DNA of 64,000 nucleotides from Gadus chalcogrammus (Eukaryota; Chordata; Actinopteri; Gadiformes; Gadidae): NCBI RefSeq assembly GCF_026213295.1, contig NC_079419.1, positions 9,932,788 to 9,996,787 of the forward strand, read 5' to 3'. Shown piece by piece: positions 12,047 to 25,170 of this stretch (position 1 is its first letter; each line of letters starts with the position of its first letter). The notes under the pieces were generated by a model. It saw only the letters and a program-made list of their open reading frames with translations, ran no database searches and was not told where the DNA came from. The position numbers and the translations under genes were made by a program.

Positions 12047-15000
12047 ACGATTTTAACAACACCCAGTAATTGGAGGGAGTGCCTGGATTGGTTGTCTTTT
12101 GATTTTACATTTGATCCACAATGTAAAAATTTTGTCAAGATGCAAGGTTGAGTAGCGCTTCACCATGGCCAGCTCTTCTGTAAATGCATGCATGCAGCTT
12201 TCTCAATCTGGATACGAACTCCAACCAGATTGTATAAATGCTACTCATGTCTAAATAAAACAACCTTTTAAAAAGGTGCTGGGATATTGCACAAATCAGA
12301 TACACGCTAAAATAAGGTGACAGTTTCCATAAAACATAAAAAAAAAGTGTTGGGGAGGATTGGAAATAGTAAGTCCACACCATTCCCAGTCCAAATCCTG
12401 CTAATTAAAAAAAAAAAAAAAAAAAGTCAAACTCCCAGTGGCCGGCCGCTGTAAGCTCATCACAGTGGAAGAGACACAGTGACTGATCCCGACTACAGCC
12501 AAGTCCAGGGGGGTGGGCGGTTAGAGGACACAAGACCAGTGAACCATCGCTGTTGACCTTTGACCTCTTGTACAATATTCCTTTCACCTCATTTGTAGCC
12601 GTCCTTGTTCAGTCGCGTTCTGCTACGGTCCAGGTCACAGATAGGTTGAAGACTAGGGTGCACGCGTCAAGGTGTTGGCTCTTCTGCGGTTCTTCACGTG
12701 ATTGTCTTGGATGCTGCGGGTAGCGGGTGGACTTTTTTTCGTAGAGACAACATGACGATTACTATATAATAAAATGCTTCACAAAAATCCTTTTCCTGTG
12801 GATTGCTGTTGGGCTAAGTTTTTTCCTCTGTAGATTCCCTTGTGTGATGGGAGAAATGAGGGGAGATGCAGTAGGCCTACACACGATGATACATAGACTT
12901 CAGCCAGGGTTTGCCCACAAAACAAACGTTTTACAGATCATTTTTACTGCAAAAGGACAAATGCATTCTTGTTTTCTATCAGGTCCATGGTATTGAAGGA
13001 GAAGATAGGCCGGACCTTTGCCCTTGTCGATGCATGCAGACTTAAAACACTTAAATCTTAAAGCATTTCCCAGATCGCCAGGGTTGCTGTTGCTTTAGGG
13101 GTTTACTTTTTTTTTAAACTTTTTAGGGGTTTAAGTTTTAAATAGACAAATGTTGTCAAAGGCATACTACATGTGTATATGCGGGCCAAGATCACCAGAA
13201 ACTCAGCGCCTGGGATGTTGAGTTGTCGGTGGGGCATTTTAAACCCCCGTCAAAGCAGTTACTTAAAGGTCCCATGGCATGAAAATCTCACTTTGAGGTT
13301 TTCTAACATAAATATGAGATAAAAGGGGAAAAGCCACCAAGCTGGCTTTTCCCCTTGGCGCGGTTGGCTGGTTTAACACAATGAAGAGAGAGTAACGAGG
13401 GCATGCAGCCAATTGCGTACTGTCACTCTGACCCTCTGAAGTCTGGGGCCCCCTGCTTGAGCTGCTCCCCCCGCGACCCGACCCCGGATAAGCGGATGAC
13501 GAGGAGGATGATGATGAGGGGCACTCTGACCCTCCCCTGGCGTTGGGCTTCTTTTGTGGGGAGAAATTAGCCAACAGTTGCATGAAGCTCAGGCCCATTT
13601 TCACCCTTCTAATGTTCATGTTTACGCTGCCAAATAGAGAGCACATTTATTATTTTTGTTAATTTAATCATTCAATGCCTAGCATGCCTGGTCAATCAAA
13701 CATTCTTACTAACGATATGTAGGCCAAGTATGGGGACTGGGAAATGGATCGGCGGGTAAGTGGAAAACAAAACCAGTTTATGTCCCAAATAAGGTTTAAT
13801 CATTTAAACATTTTGCCACATTTTGTAATTTATATTTGTTCATTATTTCTGTTCCAGAGAATATTTTGTCTTGGATATTTTACACTATTTCATTAATGTT
13901 GTGTTAGGAACACGCAAACGCACAGTGTTATATCAATTGGGAAATTGTACCTTATGTTGACATGAAAATGAAGGGCTGTGGCTGGGGCCGATAAATGTTA
14001 GCGTCTGTTGTACAAAGTTGACACAAAAACTATCTCTGACTGTCGCCTCCTGCTGGTGGTTTCATGACCTTGTTAAAACAGACCAGAAGGGGCAGTCTGC
14101 AAAGGATACATTTTTGAGAATATTCAATGGGCATTTTTTTAAAACACAGATCATTGTATTAGCTTTAAGTCTCTTTTAGAGCCTTTGTTCTTCTCTAATT
14201 CAGGGGTTCCAAACCTTTTCACTTTGAGACCCAAAAGAGACACATGGGGTCTCCCCGGGACCCAAACTTAAAAAGAATGCATCATGAATTCATAACATCT
14301 ACATTTACAAACTACTGACAAAGAACACACAGCAAACCATGAATTAAAAAATAAGAAGAAATGTATTTATCTCATGATGAAAGTACATCAAAGGCATAAT
14401 CCAATGTGTTGAAGTGTGTGAAAAGCACACATAAGAATTTGCACAATTAACTTGAAAAATAAAGAAACAGTAAGTCAATACACTCTGTGTTTCAGCTGGA
14501 GTGGGGAGTGCGGCCAAGCATATAAATAGCAGAACAACCGAAACAAAATCAGGGTTTTAAACTCCTCATTATATTTTTATTTCAACATCGGGAGAGTGTG
14601 CGAGTCACAGAAGTCTCACTCAATGTTATCTCAGCCAGGTTGTCAGGTCCAGATTAACGAGAAGAGAAGGGGGGGGGGGGGGGGGTCAGCGCACAGCATC
14701 TGAGCTAAACAAACCAGTGCAGCAAAGACGAAAGCGCCTCTATTTTAATTAGAAAAATGCATTCTCATAAAGTGTTTTATGCAATATACTCTGCAAATAT
14801 CCAATAAACTAAGAAAGTTTAAAAACAAAACATTTTTCCCAACATGTTTAATTTCTATCTACTGCTAATTTTTTTATCAACAGCATCCTTGCTATTAAAT
14901 CAGAGATAAAGCTTTTATATGTCAAGCACATGTTATTAAATGGACCCAGTCCCTTTCCGCTGGTAGAGGTACAAACCGCTGGACTATCATGCCCCCACAT

Positions 15001-15146
15001 CTAGAGCAGTTTGGCTCCGCTGGCCACCTCCAAATCTGCATACTCACTATGACTGGTGACTGCACTACAGTGACCAGTGATCGATGTTTGGTTTTAATTA
15101 TGTTTGATGCTGTTATTTGATGCTTTGTTGTTGTTATCTTATGCTT
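12047..15146. other. Intergenic spacer, repeat-rich
   Basis: No gene was recognised. It contains an A-run near 12406-12425, a TTAA element at 13263, a hAT-like fragment near 14200-14300 (gagacccaaaagagacacat, recurring near 20866) and a 17-G run at 14669-14685. A serine-rich minus-strand frame at 13263-13646 lies in the repeat and is not considered a gene. Confidence 0.6.
13263..13645. mobile_element. TTAAAGGTCCCATGGCATG-type repeat fragment
   Basis: Starts TTAAAGGTCCCATGGCATG, an opening shared in part with the foldback MITE at 25740 and familiar from teleost piggyBac-derived repeats. A segment near 13575-13630 (acagttgcat to gttcatgtttac) also occurs near 27105-27180. The right end is not resolved. 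Confidence 0.55.
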
Positions 15147-15152
15147 TTTATT
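15147..15152 (-). terminator. AATAAA overlapping the SNTX-like stop codon
   Basis: On the minus strand AATAAA overlaps the TAA stop at 15150-15148. If used, the 3' UTR would be very short; signals further downstream are possible. Confidence 0.35.
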
Positions 15153-18100
15153 CTATGTAAGGAGACCTTGGGTAAAGGCGGCAAAAATAAAATGTATTAT
15201 TCATTATAATTTCCTTCCCCGCCTTCTCCCTCATGTGCTGTAGTTTCTCGATGCGCTCCAGGTAGCCAGGCTTGGCTTCTGACTTCTCTCCCTCTATCAT
15301 CAGGTCAATGTATTCAGGTGTTGAGAGTGGATTGGGCTTCAGAGCGATCTCCTTCAGGGTGTTGAGACACTCGGCTGAGCACTCCTTCAGCCTAACCACC
15401 TCCTCCTGTAGGAGGTCGTACTCCAGCTCCATCTTTTTGATGACATCTACAACGGACATTGCTTTCTCTGAGGCCTTTTCATACTTTTCTTTCAGGTCCT
15501 TGTAGGTCCGTTTCTCCGTCACCTGTTCGTAGTCCCAGTGATACTTTTGGTTGAAATGCAACATCCAATGGCACTTGTTCTCACATTGTGTGCAGTTGCC
15601 GTCTGGTCCCATGACCCTACAACGACTCTTGTCAGCATCGTTTGGTATGGAGCAGGGAAAGTGGCAGGTCTTTTCACATTGCTGACAGTTGGTGATGTAT
15701 TTCCCTGTTTTGGAAATGTCAGCTTGAACAGGTTTCATGAAGATGACCTCATACTCAAATTCCTCATTGGCTGTGATCGCTGCCTCGTGTGTTTGGAGAA
15801 TTTCAGATTCTTGCTTAATCGCCACAAGTTTAGCTAAGCCCAATTTCACCTTAATCTGGAGATTCTCCAGCTCAACTCTCTTTCTGAGCACCTCCTTGGT
15901 TAAGGTCAAGCTCTTGGTCTCAATGAAATTCAGAGCAGAAAAGAATCTTTTCATGCTGTTGGTTCCCATGTCCCAATTTTTTTTATGAAATCCGTCCCCG
16001 TCTTCATCGTCATCATCATCGTCATTGTCTTCACTTTTGTTGTTCGCACCAAGTACCTTGTTGTCAGCAAACAAGGAGTTATTGAATTTGAAGTGAATTG
16101 GTAAACCATCTTTCTCTTTTGGACAGGGGACCGCAGACTCATTGATTGCGTCGAGAACCGTAGGTTTTGTGCCATCTGCAAATGTCACCAAAATCCGGAT
16201 GTTCTCTGCCACATCTTTGCCAAATATGGAGAGCACTGATTCAAAGATGTATTTCTGTAATGGTGTAAGCCAAGCTAGAGACGCTTGGGCCACGAAGCAG
16301 ATGGCATCAATCTCGCTGACTCCATGTTCAGCTGAGAAAATCCTTTGTAGACTTCTAATCATCCTGTCTTTCTCTATGCCTCCTGTGTCTCCGAAACCCG
16401 GTGTGTCCACAATAGTCAGGGAGTAGTCGATCTGGAAGCCCTCTCGGTGGTTGAGCTTGTACACGGTGACTTCAGAGGTCTGGCTGTGAGCCTGAGACTT
16501 GGCCGCGCCTTCATCTGCCAACTTGAATCTAAAGGTGTCGTCCCATTTGACCCCCAGGATGTAGTTGATCATCCTGTTGACCAGGGTGGACTTCCCCGCC
16601 CCAGTGGCTCCTAGAACCATGATGGTGCGGTTCTTGTTCCCAGAGTCTTTTCCAAATATGAAGCGCTCACACCCCTCTACATTTATGGGCTGGGCTTTCA
16701 GAGGAAGAGTATGAACGTCCAGAGAATCTGGGGGTCCTGTAATCTTCCTGCCTTCTTTCTTAACAGCCTCAGGTGGCTTTTCTGTGCACACAACTACAGA
16801 TTTCTCTTTGCCGAGGCCAGCAACTCCACAGTCACATCTGACTTGGAGAGTGTATCGTGTTGAAGGCTTCAGCATAGAAATAGCTGTGACTTGTTGTGAC
16901 TCGTTGGCTTTGAATGTTAGTTTGCTCCATATACACTCTTCAGGTTTAAATTCTGGAGATGCTTCAGCATATTCTAAGATGTAATGCTCAATATCCACTC
17001 CACATCCAAGGTCAGATGGTTTCTCCCAGCTGACTGATAACTCTGTAGGATAACGTTCCACTTGTAGTTTTTCTGGAGGACTGGTAGGTAAGGTTTTAAT
17101 TAAAGCGTTATCGTCACAGGCCGGGCCAAGGCCGACTGCACACTTGGCTCTACACCTGAACTTATACTCTTCATTAATCTTCAAGCCGGACACTGTGACA
17201 TCTCCAGCCTTGCTCTCCATTTGTTGATGCCAAATATCATCTCCATCGACACAGAACTCAACAGTGTAGTGGGTGACAGTTGTTAACCCAAATCGAGGTG
17301 GGGAAATATTCAGTGTTACACTGTTATGGGTTACGTCACCTGTGATCATCTCTGGCTTCGAAGGTGGTTCAAAGTTGTTGTTGACTAAGGATCCATCCTT
17401 GTAGAGGTGGAGAGTTGCACCTTTCTTCTCATCATCTCTTATTGCAGCTGTTAGAAACCTGACGCTGTTGTTCTCCTTGTTGGCCACGGCAAAATCTTTG
17501 AAGAGCTTTATTTTCTCGTAAGTTACATTGGAGAAGAACCATTGTTTATTTTCCAAATCATTAGCACATGGCACATCGTCTGGTTGGGTTTCATCCAAGT
17601 AGTTTGACAGAGCTGAAAGGAATGGCTCTGGGGTTTCCAGGGAGGTAAAGACGAAGCACACTGTATGTCTGACATCTTCACTGTGGATCTCATGGTGCAG
17701 AGTGTTTCGATTAGTGACAATCGTCATGTTGGGCATTTTGTCAATCAGAGAGCTGATGATTTTGATTTCTGTCTCTTTGCATTCCATCCACTCATTCAGT
17801 TCACCACTTTTGAAGGGAGAGGAATGTACTTTTTTCAGGATCTTTGCGAGAACACTTTCCTCCTCTCCTCCTCCTCTGATCAATGGGAGTTTCCTTGCCA
17901 TATGATTCTGGAATTCCAGTTTGTGCTGAGAAACCAGCTCTTTGAAAGCCTTTAACTTTTTGTTAATCTGTGGGAATTGCTGGGCTGTTGTGCATCGTTC
18001 TGCATCGTTGCTTCTCCTTTCCAGCTCACTGAGGTCCTCCAGGACATTCTGAGCATCCCTGATTAATCGTTCACTTATCTGTCGAACCAGTTGAGCAGCA

Positions 18101-19966
18101 GCAGAATCTAGAGCCTTCAGTGGCATTAACCAGACCTTCTGAGGCACAGCATTCGCTCCGTTGGTTCCCATTAGCTTAGGTAGGCTTTGATAGACTTCTA
18201 TTGCCTCCTTAAAAGACACAGGGTGTTTTTCAAGGTTGAAGTCCCCATGGAACTTGCAGGAGAACTTCTCAACATTTGCAATGTCCGTGTCTGCCATGTT
18301 CAGAGAACCTTGACCGTCTATCGTCAAGGCGGGTATCTTCTTGATCAGCACCTTTAGATTGCCCTCGATGACTTGCCTATCTTCCTTTTCTGACACCTCA
18401 CGGTCAAACACAAAGAAGGCTTGTGCCCCATATAGGATTCCTGTCACTACGTGTGTTGCTTGTCCTGACTCAAACACATATGGATGCTTTATATTACCTC
18501 TGCCAATGTGATTCATTGACAGCTCTTTGAACTTGGTGGTCGTTTTGTATTTTAGTGTCACTCTAGCCTGATTTCTGGAAATCTTAGAATCTGAGAGGAA
18601 TTTAGCAGAGCCTTCTATCTCAACCAGTCCAGACAGAAAACTGGCTTTGAGTGAAGCTTCAACATTCAATGCAGTTGATTTGTCTTCGATGGAGTCAGAT
18701 GCAACTATGGCAAAGTCACTGTTGGGTTGGGGTCTTTCGTCTGCTTCTTTCTCTAAGGCTTCCCGGTCCCAAAGTGTCAGAGCTTTAGAAGAAGACAAAG
18801 AGAAAACAAATCACAATCCGAGCTCAGAGGAATGCATAAAAAACATATTTGTTTATATATCAGTGTATGGTTTCCTACTTAAAGTAAATGCTTTCCTATG
18901 AAGGCTGTAGGGTCACCTTTGAAAATAGCTGTTGAATCTCAATGTGTTAGATATGGATAAATAAAGGTTAAATACAAATAAATAAAGGTGTGGAATTGTT
19001 CTGATGTGGGATGATATAGGCTGGTCTATATTCTGAACACATCACTGCTTTCACTCACACTAATACTTTACAATAGAGTCTGACTGACCAAATCACATGT
19101 ATTGAATATGGAAGAGAGTTGGTCTTTCAGAACTTGTTCTGTTGTCTTGCTGTTGAGGGAAGCCATCCTCTGGCTTGTTTCTTTGCAGGTTGGTTTATCT
19201 GGTTATAATAATAAATGTTTCTGTAGGCATTCAGGCTTGTGCAATGTTGTAAATGAGTTTGAGGTTTGTAAAATGGAAATGAGGTAGGTTTTATCTTGGT
19301 CACTATCATGTGCGTTGCCACTTTCTTTGTCCCAGTGTGTTATCTTAGTCAGCCTGAATGTAGGGGCTTTCATGTTAAATGCATGCCGACACCCCAACCC
19401 TGATGTTTAAAAGACCAGCCTCTGAAATGTAGCTTCAGCGAGGGATCAGACAAGCTACTGATGGCTGTGTTGTGTGCTCTCTCTGCCAGCTGAATTAAAT
19501 CAGCTTCAATGCTCTGCTATTAAGTTATTTTACCTTCATAAGAGCATTTCCACGACTGTAGCAAATATTATGGAAACGGGTGGAGGTTACGACGTAAGAT
19601 TAATATTCTCTGCCATTAATATGATTAAATAGTCTCAATTATGCCTATGAACCTATGTGATATGGTTTGGCTGTCATTACTGAAAAGCATTTTCAAATGG
19701 TTTTCCAGGTTTATTGGAGCTGATATGAGCTAATATTCATGATTATAACATCCATTTGGCCAGAGCCATCGATTTCAGCCAAAATATAAATCAGTTATAA
19801 GTTAAAATAACGACAATAAGGGATCTTGTGTCTTGTCCGTTAGACTCAGGACTTGTATTTATTTACCGGGGATCAGTGAGTCATTGCGACAGTCGTAGAG
19901 CATCCCCAGACTGAAGGGCCGGCCCAATGCTGCCAGCACTACGGTCGTATCACTGTCCACGGCCAT
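15148..19966 (-). CDS. Stonustoxin-like (SNTX) / FN3 / P-loop GTPase fusion protein
   Basis: Two coding exons: 19966-19867 (33 codons plus one base) and 18782-15148. The GT donor at 19866 and AG acceptor at 18784-18783 join in phase and give about 1244 residues. The first ATG of the large exon (18798) lies in the intron and is rejected. Residues 1 to ~370 match the N-terminal SNTX region (RPFSLGMLYDCR, then FKIVASDS-like and ATHVVTGILYGA); a helical FAT-like and a thioredoxin-like part follow to ~490. Two fibronectin III domains lie at ~505-595 and ~598-703. A G domain has the P-loop GATGAGKST near 758 and DTPGF near 825. Then come an acidic Asp run (~950), a cysteine/histidine-rich patch (~1062-1105) and a coiled-coil tail. 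SNTX-like genes are widespread in non-venomous fish, so a venom role should not be assumed; membrane or immune function is inference. The frame is intact. Confidence 0.88.
18785..19864 (-). other. Intron 1 of the SNTX-like gene, partly duplicated at 23.3 kb
   Basis: Most of this intron has no recognisable feature. Bases about 19075-19225 reappear inverted at about 23325-23442, including a stretch of 59 identical bases. No additional exon was seen. Confidence 0.7.
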
Positions 19967-19971
19967 CTGAG

Positions 19972-19972
<1 letters not shown>

Positions 19973-20054
<82 letters not shown>
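19973..20054 (-). repeat. (CA)n / UG-repeat next to the SNTX-like exon 1 acceptor
   Basis: About 40 CA units on the plus strand. On the transcribed strand it is a UG repeat that ends directly at TCTCAG, followed by the start ATG at 19966. The matching tract in the inverted copy is at 22673-22788. Confidence 0.95.
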
Positions 20055-20057
<3 letters not shown>

Positions 20058-21760
20058 GGGTGTAACGATACATGTATTCATATTGAACCGAATGGGTACG
20101 GACGTCACGGTCCGGTGCATGGATTTAAACGGAGAATACACGGTATGAAATTAAATAAAACAGGAAAGAGGACTTCTTGTTCTCGTAGTTAAGGGGAAGC
20201 TTAAGACATTTAAAACAAAGTCAAAGTCTGATGGTCATCATGTTAATCTAAGATGGCCAGCTAAGTGGATTTCCACATGTGCCTATACAATTCACCTATC
20301 GCTTCATAGATATTATCCCGAAACTTTAGCAAATAAAGTGAGTTAAAAGCGATCCGGATTCAGTGTAATAACATAAATCACAATGAAACCTGAAGTAAAG
20401 TCCACAACATTTACGGTCCACATTTCGAACATTAGTTATGGGGCGGATAACCACTGATTAGGTCCATTCGATAACGCTCAAAACGGGTGCACAAAATCAG
20501 CACCAAAACCTACCTTGGCTGTCTTGGCTGCGTACTTAGAACAGGATGTGAGCTCTGTCTCTCTACCGCGCCTCTTAAAGCTGAGCTGGGTGAGCTACAG
20601 CCAGGTGGGGTGGCCATGTCATTATTTTTCACACAATTTCCAAGAAATGGTTTTAACCTCTTTCTTATGATAATTTCCGCCTCAATGACTGAAGGTCTAA
20701 GTATATCAGCTTAGTTCATGACGCTGGTATTATTTATATAATATTTTAGAATAAACAATGGTCAATAATCTAATAAAAAGGCTTAAAATCAACATAGATC
20801 ATTGTGTTCATCTTTAATTATCTTTTAAGTAAAAGGCATGCGTCATCGTGATGATACTTCAAGACCCAAAAGAGACGTTTGGGGTCTCCCTGGGACCCCA
20901 AATTCTCAAAACTACCTGTTCAATCCTCACATCATTGTGTCACTTGTGCGCATCAAAAAAGTGTCAAATGACTATGTACAATTCTCTGCTTTTTCCTACT
21001 CACTTTCTATTGAATTGTCTTACCCCCACAACATTTAGGCATTAGTTCATTGCATAAGTCTTTACATACAAAATGGTTGACAAGTTGTCATAATATGTCA
21101 GGCATATTTCTATACATTTCCATTAGACTTTTTTTCTTAAATTGTCCTTAATTGGTAAATTGCTACCAGGTGAATCTTGACTTTCTCTAAAGAAGGGAAA
21201 TGTGTGAAGTGTTAGATCAACCGACAATCAACCAGTTTACTGAAATAGCTCAAAGGTGCATCTCATGAACCTTGAACTGGTAAGTACATGTATAGCTGGA
21301 GCACAACACAATGTGACCTTGTCTGACAATGGAAAGACAAGGAATTGGACGGGGTCAACAGCCAGAGAGAAGAAGAGGAAGAGGAGTGAGGCTTCGTGAG
21401 AATGAGAATTTGTGGCCCAACAGAGAGGAACGTTTGGAGGTGTAGGAAGACTGCACTGTAATTCCTACAGGAATGCATGTACAGTTTAGCCTAAGGAGAT
21501 TGGCCTATGTTCACATTTCTAGCAATGAAAAGGTCTGTCAAAAAAGTACAAACAGTCAAAGCGTAAATGTGAATCTTGTCCAGTCTCTTGCAATCAATCT
21601 CCCAAATACACTAAGGTGTAACTTACAATTGACAATAATTGTCTTCAAAACTTTAGCCATAGTTTACATCAGAGCATCCCATCCAGATTACACTGTTATA
21701 TTGATAACATGACTAGGCAATTTGACTGTCTTATCCATACACAATGACAAAAGGACTTGT

Positions 21761-21936
<176 letters not shown>

Positions 21937-22183
21937 CCCGGGGACAGGGTGTGGGTGTACTGCCGCGTTTTCCTGTTTACGGAAACCACACGTTTCCCTT
22001 TCACTAGCGAGACTGAATAAAGTAACCCTCCACTGCAACCAGGTCTGGTAATTGCAACGCTCTAACCCATTCTCCACGGTGATTTGATAAGTCCTATCGC
22101 TCTCCAGACAGACAGACAGTCAGTCAGACTTACTGACTGACTGACTGACTGACGCCTAGCCCCCCTCCCCCCTCCCCCACCCC

Positions 22184-22435
22184 AAGACAGACCCAGAGAA
22201 GATCTGCAGGGTTAAGGACTGGGAGAGGCCAACGAATCGGAAGGAAGTGCTGCAGTTCTTGGGGTTCGCTGGATATTGCAGGCGGTACGTTGAAGGCTAC
22301 TCAAGCATAGCTGCTCCTTTATACCACCTCACATCTGGTGATCCCAGAAAGAAAATGAGGGGAAAGAAGAGATTGGGTCCCGAACCACCCTTTTTTGTGA
22401 GTGTGAAAAGGCCTTTCAGTCCCTAAAACAAAAGT
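22184..22435 (+). pseudogene. Degraded Ty3/gypsy retrotransposon pol fragment
   Basis: The plus-strand translation contains [16 protein letters not shown] followed by IAAPLYHLT, the conserved stretch after the reverse-transcriptase active site in Ty3/gypsy polyproteins. The frame then shifts near 22390, where CEKAFQSLK appears in another frame. No LTRs or further pol domains were seen, so this is a dead fragment. Confidence 0.85.
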
Positions 22436-22669
22436 TTTTTTTTAGGGATATTAGGCCTAACCGCAGCGTCGGCCTGCATACAATTTCAAACTGAAAATAT
22501 AAATGTATTTATCCATAATTCATCCCTGCGTTTATTGAACCATTTTCTTTAGAGTTACTTATTTTCTTTCTCAGTAGCAATTCTATATCTAATGCTTGCT
22601 GAACAAATGTATCTTTAAATTAACTTTGTTATGTTATTGTATTTTTAAAATAAATTGAGTTAAGAAGGG

Positions 22670-22794
<125 letters not shown>

Positions 22795-22894
22795 ATGGCC
22801 GTGGACAGTGGTAAGACCGTAGTGCTGGCAGCACTGGGCCGGCCCTTCCGTCTGGGGATGCTCTACGACTGTCGCAATGACTCACTGATCCCCG
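22795..22894 (+). pseudogene. Inverted orphan copy of SNTX-like coding exon 1
   Basis: This 100-bp exon has the same length and phase as 19966-19867 and differs at 4 of 100 bases, giving three amino-acid changes: D6G, T7K and S19R. Its acceptor (TTTTCAG) and donor (GTAAAT) are intact. Homology continues in patches through intron 1 to 23442, but no plus-strand exon 2 follows within the window. It is most simply a truncated inverted duplicate. It cannot splice directly to the minus-strand gene body in this arrangement. Confidence 0.8.
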
Positions 22895-22988
22895 GTAAAT
22901 AAATACAAGTCCCGAAACAATATCCCTAATTTGTGTTATTTTAAGGAGAATTTTTGGAATAATCTGGTTGGTGTGACTCAGGGCCATA

Positions 22989-23118
<130 letters not shown>

Positions 23119-23324
23119 TTTAAGACATTCTACTTTTAAAATTATATTTTTTAGATTGGAAGTCAATAGGAGGAAGGCATAGCTGTCTTTTTACCGTTTA
23201 GCTTTGTTCAAACATTTAACAAATCAACACACTTTGATCTTAAAATATATCTAAACGATTTTTGATATCATTTATACTACTAATCATAGTACATGGTATG
23301 AAGGGGGATGAACCTATGCCTACA

Positions 23325-23442
23325 GAAACATTATAATAATAACCAGATAAACCAACCTACATAGAAACAAACCAGAGGAGTTCTGAAAGACCAACTCTCT
23401 TCCATATTCAATACATGTGATTTGGTCAGTCAGACTCTAAAG
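23325..23442 (-). repeat. Inverted duplicate of SNTX intron 1 sequence
   Basis: Complementary to about 19075-19225, with a roughly 30-base deletion and a final stretch of 59 identical bases. Homology stops at about 23442 and 19076, which marks the duplication breakpoint. Confidence 0.85.
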
Positions 23443-24130
23443 AGAAAGACAACCTCAACTCAAAATCCCCGGTGAAGAAGACTGGACTTTACTGTCGGGT
23501 TAGTGAAGCTTCATTAAACTCTGCGGTATAGTTCACGTTTCTTGTTCAAACCGTTAGTTGCGCTATTTCTGAATGAATCCATACAGCATAGCTATCGCAA
23601 AACGATAGTGATCGTGTCCAGGCTGAACTTACCGTAGTGTCCAATAGAGGCCGCCTTCCTCAGCCTCCCGATCACATAACTCCTGTCCTGGGGCTTATTA
23701 AGCCAATCAGCATCAAGATAGCTACAGCGAAGCTCTTTCAGTGTGTTGATACTATGGGGTGAACTATCAAAGATGTAGCGCACCAATTGCTAGTATTGGG
23801 GCGGCATAGCTCATCATTACATAGAAATTTTTCATTTTGTGATAAGCACAAAATGTGTCAGATGTGTTTATAGATATATTGGGAACAAAACTTGATATTG
23901 GGCCATCACAAACTCGCCCCCTGGTGGCCGTGGCAGATATTTTTCATAATGGCCACCAGCGGTTGGTCAAACTTGGGGCCTATTCCATTGGGCCCACATG
24001 CAATAACGGACATAATCTAGATCCTAGTAAACCTTAGAACCAAATAAAATACTCACTCACAATTCTATGGACTTTTACAAAGTAAATTTCATTATCTTAT
24101 TATATAGTGTCGTGAGTGTGAACATTGTCT
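23443..24130. other. Spacer with a possible minus-strand exon
   Basis: A minus-strand frame (about 23786-23635) ends at a strong donor: GTAAGT begins at 23634. It could be a 5' exon of the SNTX-like gene or a chance donor. Its translation matches no family known to me. Nothing else was recognised. Confidence 0.3.
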
Positions 24131-24661
24131 ATGGCTGAATCCGAATACTCATATTTGACTGCTATATTGTATGCATTTTGTAGTACGCCACAAATATAGC
24201 GCGTCCGAATGCTCAGTACGCATTGTGTAGTACGGAAAACGTTTCCAAATGCGTACTACCGCCACAGTATACAACGGTAGGTCACTACGCTATCCCACAA
24301 TGCAACCGGAGTCTGGTAACGAACGAAGAAGAGATGGCTGACCCGACACCACCAACAGCGGCTCCCGCAAATTTTGAAATATCGAAATGTAAGTACAAGT
24401 ATTAAATGTTTCTTTAATTTAATAACATTTTAATTTAATAGCAACGATGACCAGACGGTAAACAGGTAACTTATCAAGGTAATTTTGCCGGCATCTGAGG
24501 GGAGATACGTCATCTCTAAACATCCGGTGGAGTTTCGGCGGTGTTCGGACTGGAGGCGTTCTACGCATAGCTGTAGACCGTGCTACACTGTTAAGTGTAG
24601 TACGGTCAAGTAGTAGACACTGAACAGAAATAGTATGTACTAAGTATTCGGATGCAGCCAT
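24131..24661. mobile_element. MITE with ATGGCTGAATCCGAATACT ends
   Basis: The left end ATGGCTGAATCCGAATACT pairs with the right end agtattcggatgcagccat, an inverted repeat with one mismatch. The interior is rich in tagtacg/cgtacta motifs. No long open frame. The superfamily is uncertain (Harbinger- or hAT-like). Confidence 0.8.
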
Positions 24662-25170
24662 TGACTTTAGGATTGTTAACTAACTTCTTCTTTGGCAACC
24701 TTCATGTCTTGACACCTCTTTGATAGGCTTTTATATTAGTTGTATAGTCTGTAGTCTTGGATTTGAAATGGGTCTACTTTCTCTGATTGTAATGGCATCG
24801 ATCTTTAACCTTTCCACACAGAAACTGTCGAGTCAAAATGATAGCAGTTAGCGAATTGGACAGAAGAGGTTGTTATCATCTGGAGGCTAGCTAGCTATCA
24901 GGGGTTCCTTTTGGCAAACACTGTTGAAGTGTCTGAGCAAGGCTCCCAACTTCCCTGTGTTTCAGATGTTGTCAGTCAATGAACATTCATCCCTGTACAA
25001 TAGTACAATACGAATATGCATTATATTACTATTGTAAATGTATTGGACATCTTACCTTCGTCTGACATTGTTGTTTCTGACTAAAGAATTTATTGTAGTG
25101 AAAACGCATAGTTTCTTCAACTATCGTTCTACCAATAAAACAATTATAAGGCACTATCTGAAATATGTGA

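Noticed and set aside
13263..13646. 127-codon minus-strand open frame with a serine run
   Set aside because: It coincides with a TTAAAGGTCCCATGG-type repeat, and part of it recurs near 27.1 kb.
18783..18798. Use of the ATG at 18798 (MSSSK) as the start of the SNTX-like protein
   Set aside because: These codons read through the intron acceptor. The exon at 19966-19867 supplies the family-conserved start (GRPFSLGMLYDCR) and joins in phase at 18782.
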